A DNA stretch of 64,000 bases. Source: Glandiceps talaboti. Taxonomy: Eukaryota > Hemichordata > Enteropneusta > Spengelidae. The notes beneath the pieces were generated by a model. It ran no database searches, was not told the DNA's origin, and saw only the letters and a list, made by a program, of their open reading frames with translations. Positions 52,964 to 64,000 of this stretch are shown piece by piece. Within the stretch, counting starts at the first letter, position 1. Every line of letters begins with the position of its first letter. The DNA lies in the NCBI RefSeq assembly GCF_964340395.1, contig NC_135555.1:13580746-13644745 (forward strand), in the 5' to 3' direction. The translations under genes and the position numbers were made by a program.

Positions 52964-55900
52964 ATCAGAATGGCAGGTAAAACACTGAGAGTGAAACTAA
53001 CTGGTATGGATGAAGACAACATGGAGTTTTTAGATTCTCCTCACGAAGTGGTTCTCATTGATTCTGGTATAACCAGTCTGTGCAATATTCCACTCAAAGG
53101 ACACATACAGATATTGAATCTTCACTGCAACAATATCACTAGCATTGAAAACATCAACCAACTCAGCACTTTGAAACACTTAGATCTATCATCTAATCAA
53201 ATTAGTAAGATTGAGGGACTGGAAGGTCTTATGTCTCTGAAGACACTGAATCTATCTTGTAATAGAATTACCAAGATTAAAGGTTTAACCGGTCTCAAGT
53301 AAGTACATCAATAGACTCTCTCACAGTCCTCGAAGCTTCGCATGGATAGCTATCGGGCTTCGCCTAACACATCAACAAAAGGTTAGCCCTATGTGATCGA
53401 TGAGGGTGCACAGTACAGGGATACTAGTATACGAGTACAATTATGCAGTAGATACATACAAAACAACCCAAGTTTTAGCTATTTATGCGAAGCTTCGAGG
53501 ACTGTGAAAGAGTCTAGTACCTCAATTATGAATAATCCTTTTGTTTTAGAACAACTTTAATTTTGCCATAGCTTTGTCAGGGAAAAAATCTGGCAAAAAT
53601 CTGATTAAAATCTGATGTGGGAATACAACCCTGATTGGTTTACTTAACTCTATTTCCTTCATGTGTTGTCGTTTGTTTTCAGTTTTGTTGTTTGGGGAGT
53701 GAGCACCTTCCTCACTGGTGCTCATACTTGAAACAACAAAATAAAAACCAATATACGACGGCAATAGAGATAAATATACAAATGGAGTCATATTCCCAAA
53801 TCAGATTTTAATCAGATTGCAGTTTTCAAAACCTGAATTTGTATCTTAACCTGACTTTGACCTCTAATGGATGTGAAAGATAGAAATGTTAGTTGCATAA
53901 TTCCAACAAATCTAACTTTAGTAATAGTGAAGTTACCTTATATTGGAATCTAGTTTTTTGAATCAACTATGTAGCTTTCGTTTGAGTCACTCAGACATTA
54001 TCAGCGCTGATGACATCTTAAAATGGAGTCAAGTATCAATTTATCTATTTTATGATTCTAACTTTCATAACTTTGATATCACATCATGTTTAAACAGATC
54101 TCTGGAAAAGTTAAATCTATCTTACAATGGTATATTTGAATTAAGTGGATTAGTTGAACTTCACGGACCAGACTATAAACTGAAGAAGTTGGAACTCCAT
54201 GGCAACCAGATCACTTCTGTCAATCATATTGTAGAATGCCTGATTGGGTGCCTCAAACTTGTTAATGTAACACTGGTGCATGATGGGAGTGATAATCCTG
54301 TCTGTCAACTACCAGGTAAATATATACATGTACCCACTGTGGACGGTTCACACCAACGAGGGCGCTCAACCAACTTCTATGGATTTTATTGCAGTCACAT
54401 TCAGTACCTTTTTTCAGATTTGTTTCTACTGAAAACACGCGTTTCTTTAACTTTTCATTTTCACTGATTTGAGATAAAGATCTTCAAAAATCTGTCTACT
54501 TTATTAAAGATAAAACTGTTTACTTGTATTCAAGGATTTCATTGTAAAAGAAGTGAGACTCGGCAGAAATAGCAAAATAAACTCCATATGAAATACAGAT
54601 ACTCCAAAAAAATAAAATTGTCTACAACCCTAGAGCATTTACAAGGATCTTAATAATGTGATAGAGTATACAGTATTTAAATTACAACAAAATGTTGTTT
54701 TGCAATTAAATATTGTGATGTACAAACTCATCTATTTGGTTCTTATCAGATTTAGGAACTTTTTAATCTGAATATTATTTATTTATACCAACAGGATATC
54801 GTTCTGGTGTACTGAATTCTTTACCTCAGTTAGAAATCTTAGATGATGTAGACAGAAGTGGACAGCCAGTTGATAAAGAGAATGGTTTGTCAGATATCCC
54901 AGGTATGCTAAATTCATACAACTTTTATAATAACACTGCCTGTGTTTTTGCTAATGTTTCGGAACCCAGTAAGGAAAGGGGGGGGGGGGGGGGGATCTGG
55001 TAAATCGCGCACAGAGTTGCACACATGGTACCATGTAATATTGATGCTAAAACACCTTTGGAACTTGTATTGATTGTACCTACAGATTACTCGTAACAAA
55101 AACATTGACCTATGTTTTCACTAAGTTTTGAGAACCCAGTAACAGAGTGGAAAATCTGGTCAACTGGCATAGTTTGCCAAACATGATGGTGTCATGTAGT
55201 ATTCATGAGGAACCCTGGTATTAAACACATTTTTGAAACTCAAGTTGATTGCACCTACTTATTGTCCATAAATAAATATTGTCCAAAAACACAGATAATG
55301 CATATTATACTATAGACTTATGGTATCAATAGTCTACTTTATTTACAGTTGTAAAATTAATTCACATTTCGTTACCAACTAACTAAATTAATGGTGTTTT
55401 ATGATTGTGTAGGTCTAGAAGATTACCTAGAGTACCTTATTTCTGATGGACCACAGGGTGGACAGATGTCACAGGTAAACAATTTATTTATTTATTTATT
55501 TTGATATTAAACTTTGGCAACAGTCAGGAAGATCACACATTATTATTACACACCTATAAACATAGACCTGTAGGTTCAGTGTTAATGTAGGAGGAAATCA
55601 GAATGCGTGTAAAAACCTGCGTTGTTCGGTAGAATCACACTGAGTAAAACCCTTCTTAGTTACAACATAGCAAATATAATCAAACCCAAAGTGGGTTGGA
55701 TACCAACCATAGTGGTAAAGGGCATGTGGCTGCTCTCCTTGGATCATCTCTCTCTGATGAAATTGTCTTTAATACTTATATTTCTCTTTTCAGGAAAAAG
55801 TCGTTCAATTTGCTTTCCCTAGAATTGATCAGGCTTTGGAAAAGTTCCGTCACCGAGCTGTGTCATCAACCGAGGTTACAACGTCAACAACAACTGACCA

Positions 55901-58900
55901 AGAGAGTTCACCAGAGGTCAGAATAGTTGCATCAAAACTAACATCACCAAAGTCTAAGGTAATTAAAAATTGAAATAACTTACAGGTTGACAAAACAAAC
56001 CTCAAATCTTTTATGTTGCTATCTTACATATGTACACAATGTTTTTTTATACGTTGATATTCACAGATTTGTTTTCTGTCATGCAATAATACATGGTGAA
56101 CATTGTAAATATTAGCTTAATGTATCATGTAAGATTTATGTAGATGTCTGTACCTTCCTTTTGGTATCTCATTGAAATTTTAGTACATTGAAATTGTTCA
56201 TTTTCTCCAATAGAAAACATGTTTGAAGCTTGCTCTTTTTCTGGCTTTACTATGAATGTATTGTTTTCACTGCAGGGTAAATTACAGAGAAGACAAGCTC
56301 CAGATCATGAAATTAGACTCGAGAAGCTTGAAAACCAGTTGGCAAATCTAATCAGAGAGGTAACTTTCATTATGGATTCTACAGACTTTCTTTTTGTTTC
56401 AGTGTTTGTCAGCAAACTGTACATTATAGTAGTGCAATGACCTGTAAGAATGCCTGTCTGTCTGCCATATTGTGAGTGTAACAGGAACAAGGAAGAGAAC
56501 CTTTTGAGTCCCAGCACAGGAGAAATAAGAAAGAATTACAGTCTTACATTTAACTGGTACGTTATCGCTCTTATTCAAAAGAAGGATATATTTATTTTAT
56601 TTATCTTTGTCTTCAGGGAGAAAAAAATGAAGAAACAGAAACAAGTTCATCTGAAGTTTTGAGGAAAAGAAGTTCACAACAGGATGACAGGAAGCATAAA
56701 AAGTACAATGCAGTAAGAGGTGAATAGAACGAGATGTGTAAAGTTACAGTGATCACTTTGATTTTGATCACCTTTTGCTGTTTTCTTTTTACCCCAACTA
56801 CTACATTGTAAGGAGACAGATCCTGAAATGTTGTCTACCAAGTAATATCATTTCTTTCTTTGGATGTGGTCTTTGGGTTGCCTTGTGCTCCTAAAGTTTA
56901 GAATTCTCCAACAATAGGTGTAAGACAAGCTTCAAATCTGAATATTTTCAACAACAAACTGAAGCAAGCAAGCATTTTGTTTTAATTGACCCTTTCAACA
57001 CCATTGAGCAAAAACAATGTTTATGGAGTTTGGTAGTACAGAAAATCATTTTGTTTGGTTGATTGATTGATACTTTTGTGGAGTGAGCCTTTCAGTCAAA
57101 CTATCTGTCCATGTAAAACTTACAAACACCATACTATCATTTTGTGATATTTTATTTTAGATATAGATTCAGATGAGGTTGCAGAAAAGGAAAAAGGGAA
57201 AAAAATCAAAAACCCATCAAGAGTAGTAACGTCTCGTCCGAAAAAAAGTTTTGCACCAAGTAAGACAGACCAAAGCAGAGAAACAAGTGGAAAAGAGAGG
57301 TGTGTTACTCAGTTTAACATTTACCATGTTTTAGTAGAAGGAGGTAAAATCTAATTGAATTCACCAGTACCAGAGTTTCTATGTCATTCTAGCCCAGACC
57401 ATTAGCAAAAACAGTGTGACTTTAAACTGGCGAAGTGAAGTTAGTAGCTGTACAAAATATTTCCTGACAAAGTAATAAAAAAAGTTTTATTTTGTAAGGC
57501 CTTGAGTCTCACCAGTGGCTAAAATATAGATGTAGCTGAATACTGTCATATAGTTAACATTAGCTTTTACATTGTCAACCCTGTCACAACGAAAAACACG
57601 TCCACAGTTTGGACACTTACAAACAGTACCGAAACTAACATTTAGTAGTTTAACCCTAATCCTGCTACAGACACTAACTTTTACATTAGCTTCGCCTGAA
57701 GAGGGTTACAGTGAACAATGAGAGGTTTGGAACTTACTATATACTATCAGCATTGTGACTTCAAATCAATTTCTCTTCTCTCTTTCTATGACAGTTCTAC
57801 AACTACAGGAAGTCAATTCAGGCATGGAAGTAAACGAGTTGTTAGTACAGACTCTAATCAACGTGGACATATCACTAGTGTAGAACAAGATGCTGATAAA
57901 CTGGCAAGTAAAAATGTTTCAATATTCCATGATTCATGATTAGCATTGTTAATAGTATTCACATTCATGTTTGATGATGAATTCATGCTGATGTTATGTT
58001 TTCATTATTATCACAGGCCTTGATGCAGGAACTAGACAATGAGAGAGAACGAAGATGGAAAGCTGAACAGGCAGCTAGGAAATTGGTAGATCATATTAAA
58101 GAATTACAGTCAAAAGGTACTGTCGCTGACTATACTTAACTTTACTCCATCGCCAATGATTTGTACAGAGCACTCTCTTTTTCACAAGAGGATTCAGAAA
58201 CTGAGATAACACCTTCTGCAGTTGTTGGGTTTAGACCAGGAAAAGAACATCTGAGGTCTGATGGCTTGTTTGTTACCAGTCTTACTTAAAATGAAGTCAT
58301 TGGAGTATGATTATTGGAGTTATACTGTATGATTTTTACTTCATCAAGACAGTTTTCAAAAATTACAAGATGGCTTGAGGCCCTTCTTACTTTTGTTCAG
58401 GGAGGACACCAAGTCATTCTGCTGTAGTTTGTCCTAAAATCTATTAAAACAAAATATTCATTGTGTAGGAGGAAATTCAAAATGAGAAAAGATTTCTACT
58501 GGTGCTTATATCGTCTGTTGTACAAACTTTATTTTTACTGAATTCCTACATTGACTTTTAATACATGCATTTGTTGATCACAACTTTCTGTTTTTGTTGT
58601 GACTGGAATGTCAGCCATGATTGACTATGTTTATAGTAACTTTAGCCTGATGCATTGACTATAACTTTAACTGTTTATGTTGACAGTGTCTGAGGAACAT
58701 GACTTACAAGGTGTTGCTATCCATGCCACAACAAGATTAAAACAGGCTTTGATGAATGAAAAAGAAGTCAGGACAAAATTAGAGAAGAATGTTGAAGGTC
58801 TTGAGGTAGGTTGAGTTCCACATATTGATAATGGTGTGGTTCAGTTTGTATTAGTCTGGTTATGATTACAAGTATTTTATTAGTTAAAACTGTAGATAGA

Positions 58901-61900
58901 AAATTATGTCATAAACTTATAATTGTAACAAGAGACATGGTTATAATTGTAACAAGACTTTGTTTCATTGTCCAAATCTGTGTTTTCCTCAAGTTCTGGT
59001 TCAAATAACATTTGGTGCGTAAACGCCATTGCTAGACCGATTCTCGTTTTTATAACAAATTTTCTGTTATAGTTATATTTGAAATAAACAATGTGTGATG
59101 TACTGTGACAGGAACGGTTGAAAGAAGTAACAGAAAAGTATCAATCATGTCAACAAAGTGAAGACGAACAAAGACGAGCCCTGAAAGCTATGGAAACTAC
59201 GGCTATTACAGCAGAAAGTGAGAGACTTAAACAACAGGCTCATGAGGTACAGTGTTGTTGATACTAATGATAGCAGGGGCTTAATGTTCACACTAATATT
59301 TCAGCATTTTCTCAATTGACAATTATGCACCGAGTGTGATTATCCATTTTCATTGTGTTTTATTGAAATTTTGACTACTGGTATATTATATACTTTTACA
59401 CTTGATATGAATGCTACAAACAATTGTGGCACACAGTGAAATCACATTTCTTTGGTGTTATGGGTGGTTTGACAATGTGACAATTACTTGTTCTGTAGGC
59501 AAAGAAGAGCCAGGAGTATCAAATGAGGGCAGCTGCTGCTAGCAGAGAAACTGATTTGTTAAGAGACATGGTTAAGAAACATGAACAGAAAATTCAACAA
59601 CTACAGGAACTGTTAGCTATACGAGAACAGGAACACAGGTCAGTTGATATGTTAATTCTCTGTTACTATGGCAACACATGTCCGACATAATGGAGATGTT
59701 AATATTATGGTAGTGTGTCAACATAGATGAAAGTTACCAGTTTGCTACCATAGCAACATCAACCATTTGACAACTCGAACTTTGTAATAAAGTTATTACC
59801 CTAGAACAGTATGACAACATCAATCTGTGGATTATTTTGCACTTGGTTTACAATAAGATATTTTGAAAACATAGAGGATAAAGATAGAGGTTGTTATAAC
59901 CATGAAGGCATAGGTTGGTAAACAGTAAGATATTTCATATTGTTCAGCCCTAATCAATCTTCTCATTACTGTGGTTGCAGGCTGATAGGCATGGCACAGC
60001 ACACTGTATCTTAAGTCTAGTAGGTTAGTAGACATCAGATAGTAAGCCACAGTACATCAATATATTGGTTGTTTTTTTACTTTTTAGACAAAACCTTGAT
60101 AATCGGTACCACTTAGACAGTAAAGAAATCCAAGATGTTATCACTAGAGCTGTCGATAAGGAAAGAGAACGTCATGAACTTGATGTCAAGTTACACCAAG
60201 AAAGGTATGTATATCACACTCCTTAGATTTCATTTCATCTTTGTCTGTACACTTCAATGGCATTTTGTGCCAAATTTATCTACGCTTGACATTGACAGTA
60301 TTATTAAGCACGGTACATCTTTCTGTGATGTGGTATCGTGATGGGTGACTGATTTTGGACATTGACTAGTGTGAGAGAACAAGAACTCAAAAGAAAACAT
60401 TAGATGCGTGTTTTTCCTGTAAAGTTGTTGAGTTTGAAATGATTAGGATATTACATGCAGTGTTGACTCTTGAGTGTTTAATCTTGGCATTAGTGTATAT
60501 TGTATTTTAAAAGGTACACAGGAATCTAACAAACGCAATGAAAATGGCAAGATAGAAATTGGTCTTCAGTGGCTGTTTTCAATGAGTTCAGTAACAACAT
60601 AAATCAACGTCTGTACTATATAAGATGTCTGGACTGTTTTTTTTTTAACCTGTAGAGTCAATGTTTTAAGTAAACAGTATCAAGATTTAGAAGATGAATT
60701 CAGGGCAGGTTTACACATTGAAGCAAATAGATTCAGACAGGTAAGGATGGACAACTCTTACATCAGGTATATAATGTGCCTTGGGGACAATTCAAAGTAT
60801 TTTAAGTTTTCTGCAACTTTGTCATATGAAAGCAATTTCCATGTACAACCATTACACTTAGATATGTGACTTCTTCTCATTTGTAACTTTCATGACTCCT
60901 GTTCTATGTATATGCTCTTAACAAAATCAAACTGAAATTTATCAACACTGTTGCATGCTGTGCTTGCATATTGCAGGTACAAGATGCTTTTGAGAAAGCA
61001 TCAGAAGAAGCATCAACATACAAGCAGTCTTTATTTGTATCTGAGGAAAAAGAACGGAAAGCTGCTGGCATGGTATCTGAACTTACAGCGGTAAGTTTCT
61101 ATATTTTGAAGTCTCTGGTGATATCTATATAGAATTATTTCCAGATCACCTATAGTCTCTGTACTCCTTGTATATGTGGCTCTGCTACACCCAGCTGCTA
61201 TCCATCTTGTCCTGGTACCAATTCAACCTGTTATTGAGTTGTGAGAATGTCCACATAAGCTGATTGGTTGCAATTTGGAGTGATTACAGTGTGAGACGGT
61301 TTGATTATTCAAATGAGGTCATTATGTAAATGAACATATGGAACTCAAATGAACAACATGAACAAGTGTGATAGTTTGTATGTCATTCTGATGTTATGTA
61401 CATTTCTACAGTCTGGGCATTCTAATAAAGGATGTGGCTAAAATAATGGGTTGTAATTGCTAGAAGGACAAGCTGGATGGAGAAAGAGTGAAGCAGAGTC
61501 ACAGATCCAATAAGTAGGCAGGATAGACCACCAAGTGCACAAGTTCAGGCTAATATTCATTCATTTATTGGCACTCATAAGTGTTATTATTCAAATAGAA
61601 TGATTTTGTCCTGCACCAACGTTTTCTATAGGTCTGCCAGACAACTGTTTTTCTTGACCAATTTTTAATCCTAAATGTAACATAGGCATAGCTGCCATAT
61701 CAAATGAATGAGTTTGATATACACTGTACTTTATGGATCACAATATCTTTTTTTTAACAGATGGTGAAAGAACAGAAAGGAAGACTGACAGAGTTATCAA
61801 AATCTAAACAAGAAGCATTAGCAGAAGCCAAGGTTTGTTTTATTTCCCTTCATAAGTCTTTTTATCTGAAATGTCATTGAGCTTTTTTGTAAGATAATTT

Positions 61901-64000
61901 ACTGAAATGTCTATTATTACATGCCTCAGTATACGCATGGAACATCACACTTTGCCAATCTAACTGGATGGAAATCATAATTGTGAATTCAGTGCATGTA
62001 TGTACATTCCCTATCATATAAATGTTCACTTGGCTTGTACTGGTAATAGAATAATGTCAGTCTCAACAGTGTGTTATGTATACCTCATGTTGTCTCTGTT
62101 TCACATCAGAGCTGTCTATTTCAAAGCTGTCTATTTCAAAGCTGTCTATTTCAAAGCTGTCTATTTCAAAGCCGTCTATTTCAAAGCCGTCTATTTCAAA
62201 GCCGTATATTTCAAAGCCGTCTATTTCAAAGCCGTCTATTTCAGAGCCGTCTATTTCAAAGACGTATATTTCAAAGTCGTCTATTTCAAAGCTGTCTATT
62301 TCAAAGCCGTCTATTTCAAAGCCGTCTATTTCAAAGCCGTCTATTTCAGAGCCGTCTATTTCAAAGACGTATATTTCAAAGTCGTCTATTTCAAAGCTGT
62401 CTATTTCAAAGCCGTCTATTTCAAAGCTGTCTATTTCAAAGCTGTCTATTTCAAAGCCGTCTATTTCAAAGCCGTCTATTTCAAAGCCGTATATTTCAAA
62501 GCCGTATATTTCAAAGCCGTCTATTTCAAAGCCGTCTATTTCACATCAGAGTCTATTCCAAAGCTGTATATTCCAAAGCTGTCTAATTCACTGCATTGCT
62601 CTCTCTCTCTCTGTTTTCAGGATCGTCTCCAAACAGTAGAAGCTCACCTTGATGAAGCAAGGAGAAGAATGACACATCTAGAAATGTTAAAACAAGAGAA
62701 GATCAAATTAACGTCACAGATCACAGCACAGGAATCATTGATGGAAGGACTGAGAGCTGAGAAGAAACTATGGAGTCAGGAACTGGCACATCAAGGTTTG
62801 TCTACTCACTACTTTAGTACTGAATGCCTCTCCTTTACCAGACTTATGTTTGTATTGATAGAGTTTTATCTTTTATTGTATTTTTTTTTTTAAACATTTG
62901 TGGTGTTTGTATAATCCCACATGAAGTATATTATGTGAAAGCTAATGGAATGTTTTTGGACATAGCTAATTTGTTTCTGGATGTTTTATTGTGATATCTA
63001 GGTGCAAACCTGGCCCAGGACAGAGGTCGTCTTGAAGCAAGAATTGATGCCTTGTCAGCTGAAGTATCAGCTTTGAAAAAACAACAGGAAAGAGATCAAG
63101 ATAGCTTAAAAATCAAAAGTAAAATGATCGAAGACCAAACTGATACGATAAGGATATTGAAAGAGGTAAGTGTATCAAAACACAAGAGGTGTTCCTCGCA
63201 AATCAGATTAAAAGAACTCAAGCCTAAAGTTTATGGTTTTATTTCCTTATTTGAAGTCTAGAATGACTTTGGTCCCCATTTCCAGTAAAAAAATCTACTT
63301 CCAAGTAGCGCCCTCTTGTGGTGAAATTATGCATTCTTTCGTCTTTCTGATAAGCAGAATTTTCTTGGTAGGGAACTGTAAGTAAAACTCTAACATATAA
63401 TAAGAACTATTGTGTGAATGATTCAGCAACTTAACTGATAAAAACTGATCAACCATAGATACATTTTGTGTAAGTGATAGATGACAGTACTGAGAGTGAT
63501 AATGGTAATAAATATGATAATTATGAAAGTTTTCATGTTAAAACTTATCCATGCTGTGCTCAAAGTGCTTTAGTACACATGGTATGAACCTGTAATGTCA
63601 CAACAACCCTTTATACTTCCTAAGCTCTGTTGGGAACATACATCTATTGCAGCCTCCTTAAGCACATAGGTTTCTAATTATACAATTGGGTTGACTGAGG
63701 CTCAATGGCAGTTACATATAAAATCTTACATAGTGACTTTAGATCTACACAAACAAATAGCAGCTATGAGGCTTGAACCATCAAGAGATTCCAAGTCAGT
63801 CACCCAGCCATCATCTGTATACCATGTGTACTTACAATCTATTAGATAGACAGATACAGTAACTCAGAAATAAACAAGTTTAATAGAGTAATTGTTCTGA
63901 TACTTGTATACAATCTGTAGGGCCTTGTTGAAAGGGACAATGAGATCAAAGATGCCAGGGGTGAATCTCTTAAGATCCAGAAAACTCTTGAGGAACAACT
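52964..64000 (+). CDS. LRRCC1: Leucine-rich repeat and coiled-coil centrosomal protein LRRCC1 (5' part, runs off the window)
   Basis: This is a centriole and cilium protein. Exons are 52964-53298 (ATG at 52970), 54098-54315, 54795-54902, 55413-55474, 55794-55958, 56276-56359, 56617-56719, 57161-57299, 57795-57903, 58017-58116, 58687-58805, 59112-59246, 59499-59638, 60088-60204, 60656-60740, 60977-61090, 61761-61832, 62621-62795, 63002-63165 and 63921-64000+. Every phase matches, giving about 872 codons; vertebrate LRRCC1 is about 1030 aa, so the C terminus lies outside. Residues 30-190 are leucine-rich repeats (LNLHCNNITSIE, LDLSSNQISKIEGL, LNLSCNRITKI, LNLSYNGI) closed by an LRR cap with DNPVCQLPGYRS. 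A disordered Ser/Lys-rich linker follows, then a long coiled coil starting at ELDNERERRWKAEQAARKL. Matching blocks in the vertebrate protein include the NLHCNNI, LDLSSNQIS and DNPVC repeats, an EKRWRAEQ coiled-coil start and a DDQTETIR segment. Exon 9 needs a GC donor. An AG acceptor six bases before the ATG implies a 5' UTR intron. Confidence 0.95.
53314..53514. mobile_element. LRRCC1: MITE-like element with TA duplication, in LRRCC1 intron 1
   Basis: Inverted ends GACTCT(C/T)TCACAGTCCTC with CGAAGCTTCGCAT inside, about 30 bp each, flanked by TA on both sides. It starts 15 nt after the donor of exon 1. TA duplication suits the Tc1/mariner group. Confidence 0.8.
53594..53820. mobile_element. 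LRRCC1: Second palindromic MITE-like element in LRRCC1 intron 1
   Basis: AATCTGATTAAAATCTGAT near the left end pairs with ATCAGATTTTAATCAGATT at the right end. Arms of about 100 bp meet at a GTGAGCACC/GGTGCTCA centre. Confidence 0.8.
54930..55290. repeat. LRRCC1: Two tandem degenerate copies of an interspersed repeat in LRRCC1 intron 3
   Basis: Copies of about 165 bp (54930-55095 and 55096-55290) share AACCCAGTAA, TCTGGT, CATGTA(A/G)TATT and TTGATTG(T/C)ACCTAC. A relative lies at 8310-8460. Confidence 0.7.
57904..58016 (+). other. LRRCC1: Non-canonical GC-AG intron in LRRCC1 (intron 9)
   Basis: The exon ends DADKL (CTG) and is followed by gcaagt. The acceptor is atcacag before GCCTTGATG. 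Only this donor keeps the frame into ALMQELDNERERRWKAEQ; the nearby GT at 57908 would give an early stop. Confidence 0.8.
62107..62555. repeat. LRRCC1: 15-bp minisatellite in LRRCC1 intron 17, about 30 copies
   Basis: The unit is TATTTCAAAGCCGTC. A seven-unit block repeats once with a 105-bp period (the rare TTCAGAG unit at 62240 and 62345). Every unit is 15 nt, so all frames without a stop stay open. Confidence 0.97.

Overview
The window reads as nuclear DNA of an invertebrate animal. It is AT-rich, genes are split by introns of a few hundred to about two thousand bases with GT-AG borders, and the spaces between genes are filled with minisatellites, microsatellites and short palindromic elements. 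The three recognisable genes (a CNT-type nucleoside transporter, an SMCT-type sodium-coupled transporter, and the centrosomal protein LRRCC1) are bilaterian families. The sequence resembles a marine invertebrate, but the species cannot be fixed by reading alone.

Layout. Positions 1-18000 hold no gene I can support firmly. They hold large tandem arrays (699-1362, 2060-3812, 4215-5320, 7285-7460, 8880-9140, 12530-12840, 13154-13925) and palindromic MITE-like elements (9663-10007, 11543-11923, 13999-14350, 16398-16562), plus two weak first-exon candidates (15821, 18134). From 27554 down to 19024 on the minus strand is an SLC28/CNT gene; 11 coding exons join in frame to 670 aa. A 53-bp minisatellite (29760-30790) separates it from an SLC5A8-like gene on the plus strand (31521-40252); 15 exons join in frame to 638 aa. 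The two transporters are arranged head to head. Then come two intronless minus-strand genes (42259-43650 and 48176-50230) of unknown function. They share a C-terminal CRY-(L/I)-RWGK-(E/K)-D motif and look like diverged tandem paralogs. From 52964 to beyond the right edge runs LRRCC1 on the plus strand; 20 exons are visible, covering N-terminal leucine-rich repeats followed by coiled coil. Its last part lies outside the window.

Work-together view. Both solute carriers use the sodium gradient to import small molecules (nucleosides; monocarboxylates or similar), so a shared intergenic control region is possible but unproven. LRRCC1 acts at centrioles and cilia. The main points for a second look are an unusual substrate-site signature in the CNT protein, a predicted 42-nt intron in the same gene, a GC-AG intron in LRRCC1, the CRYxRWGKxD paralog pair, and a set of palindromic elements, one of which spans the likely poly(A) signal of the SLC5 gene.
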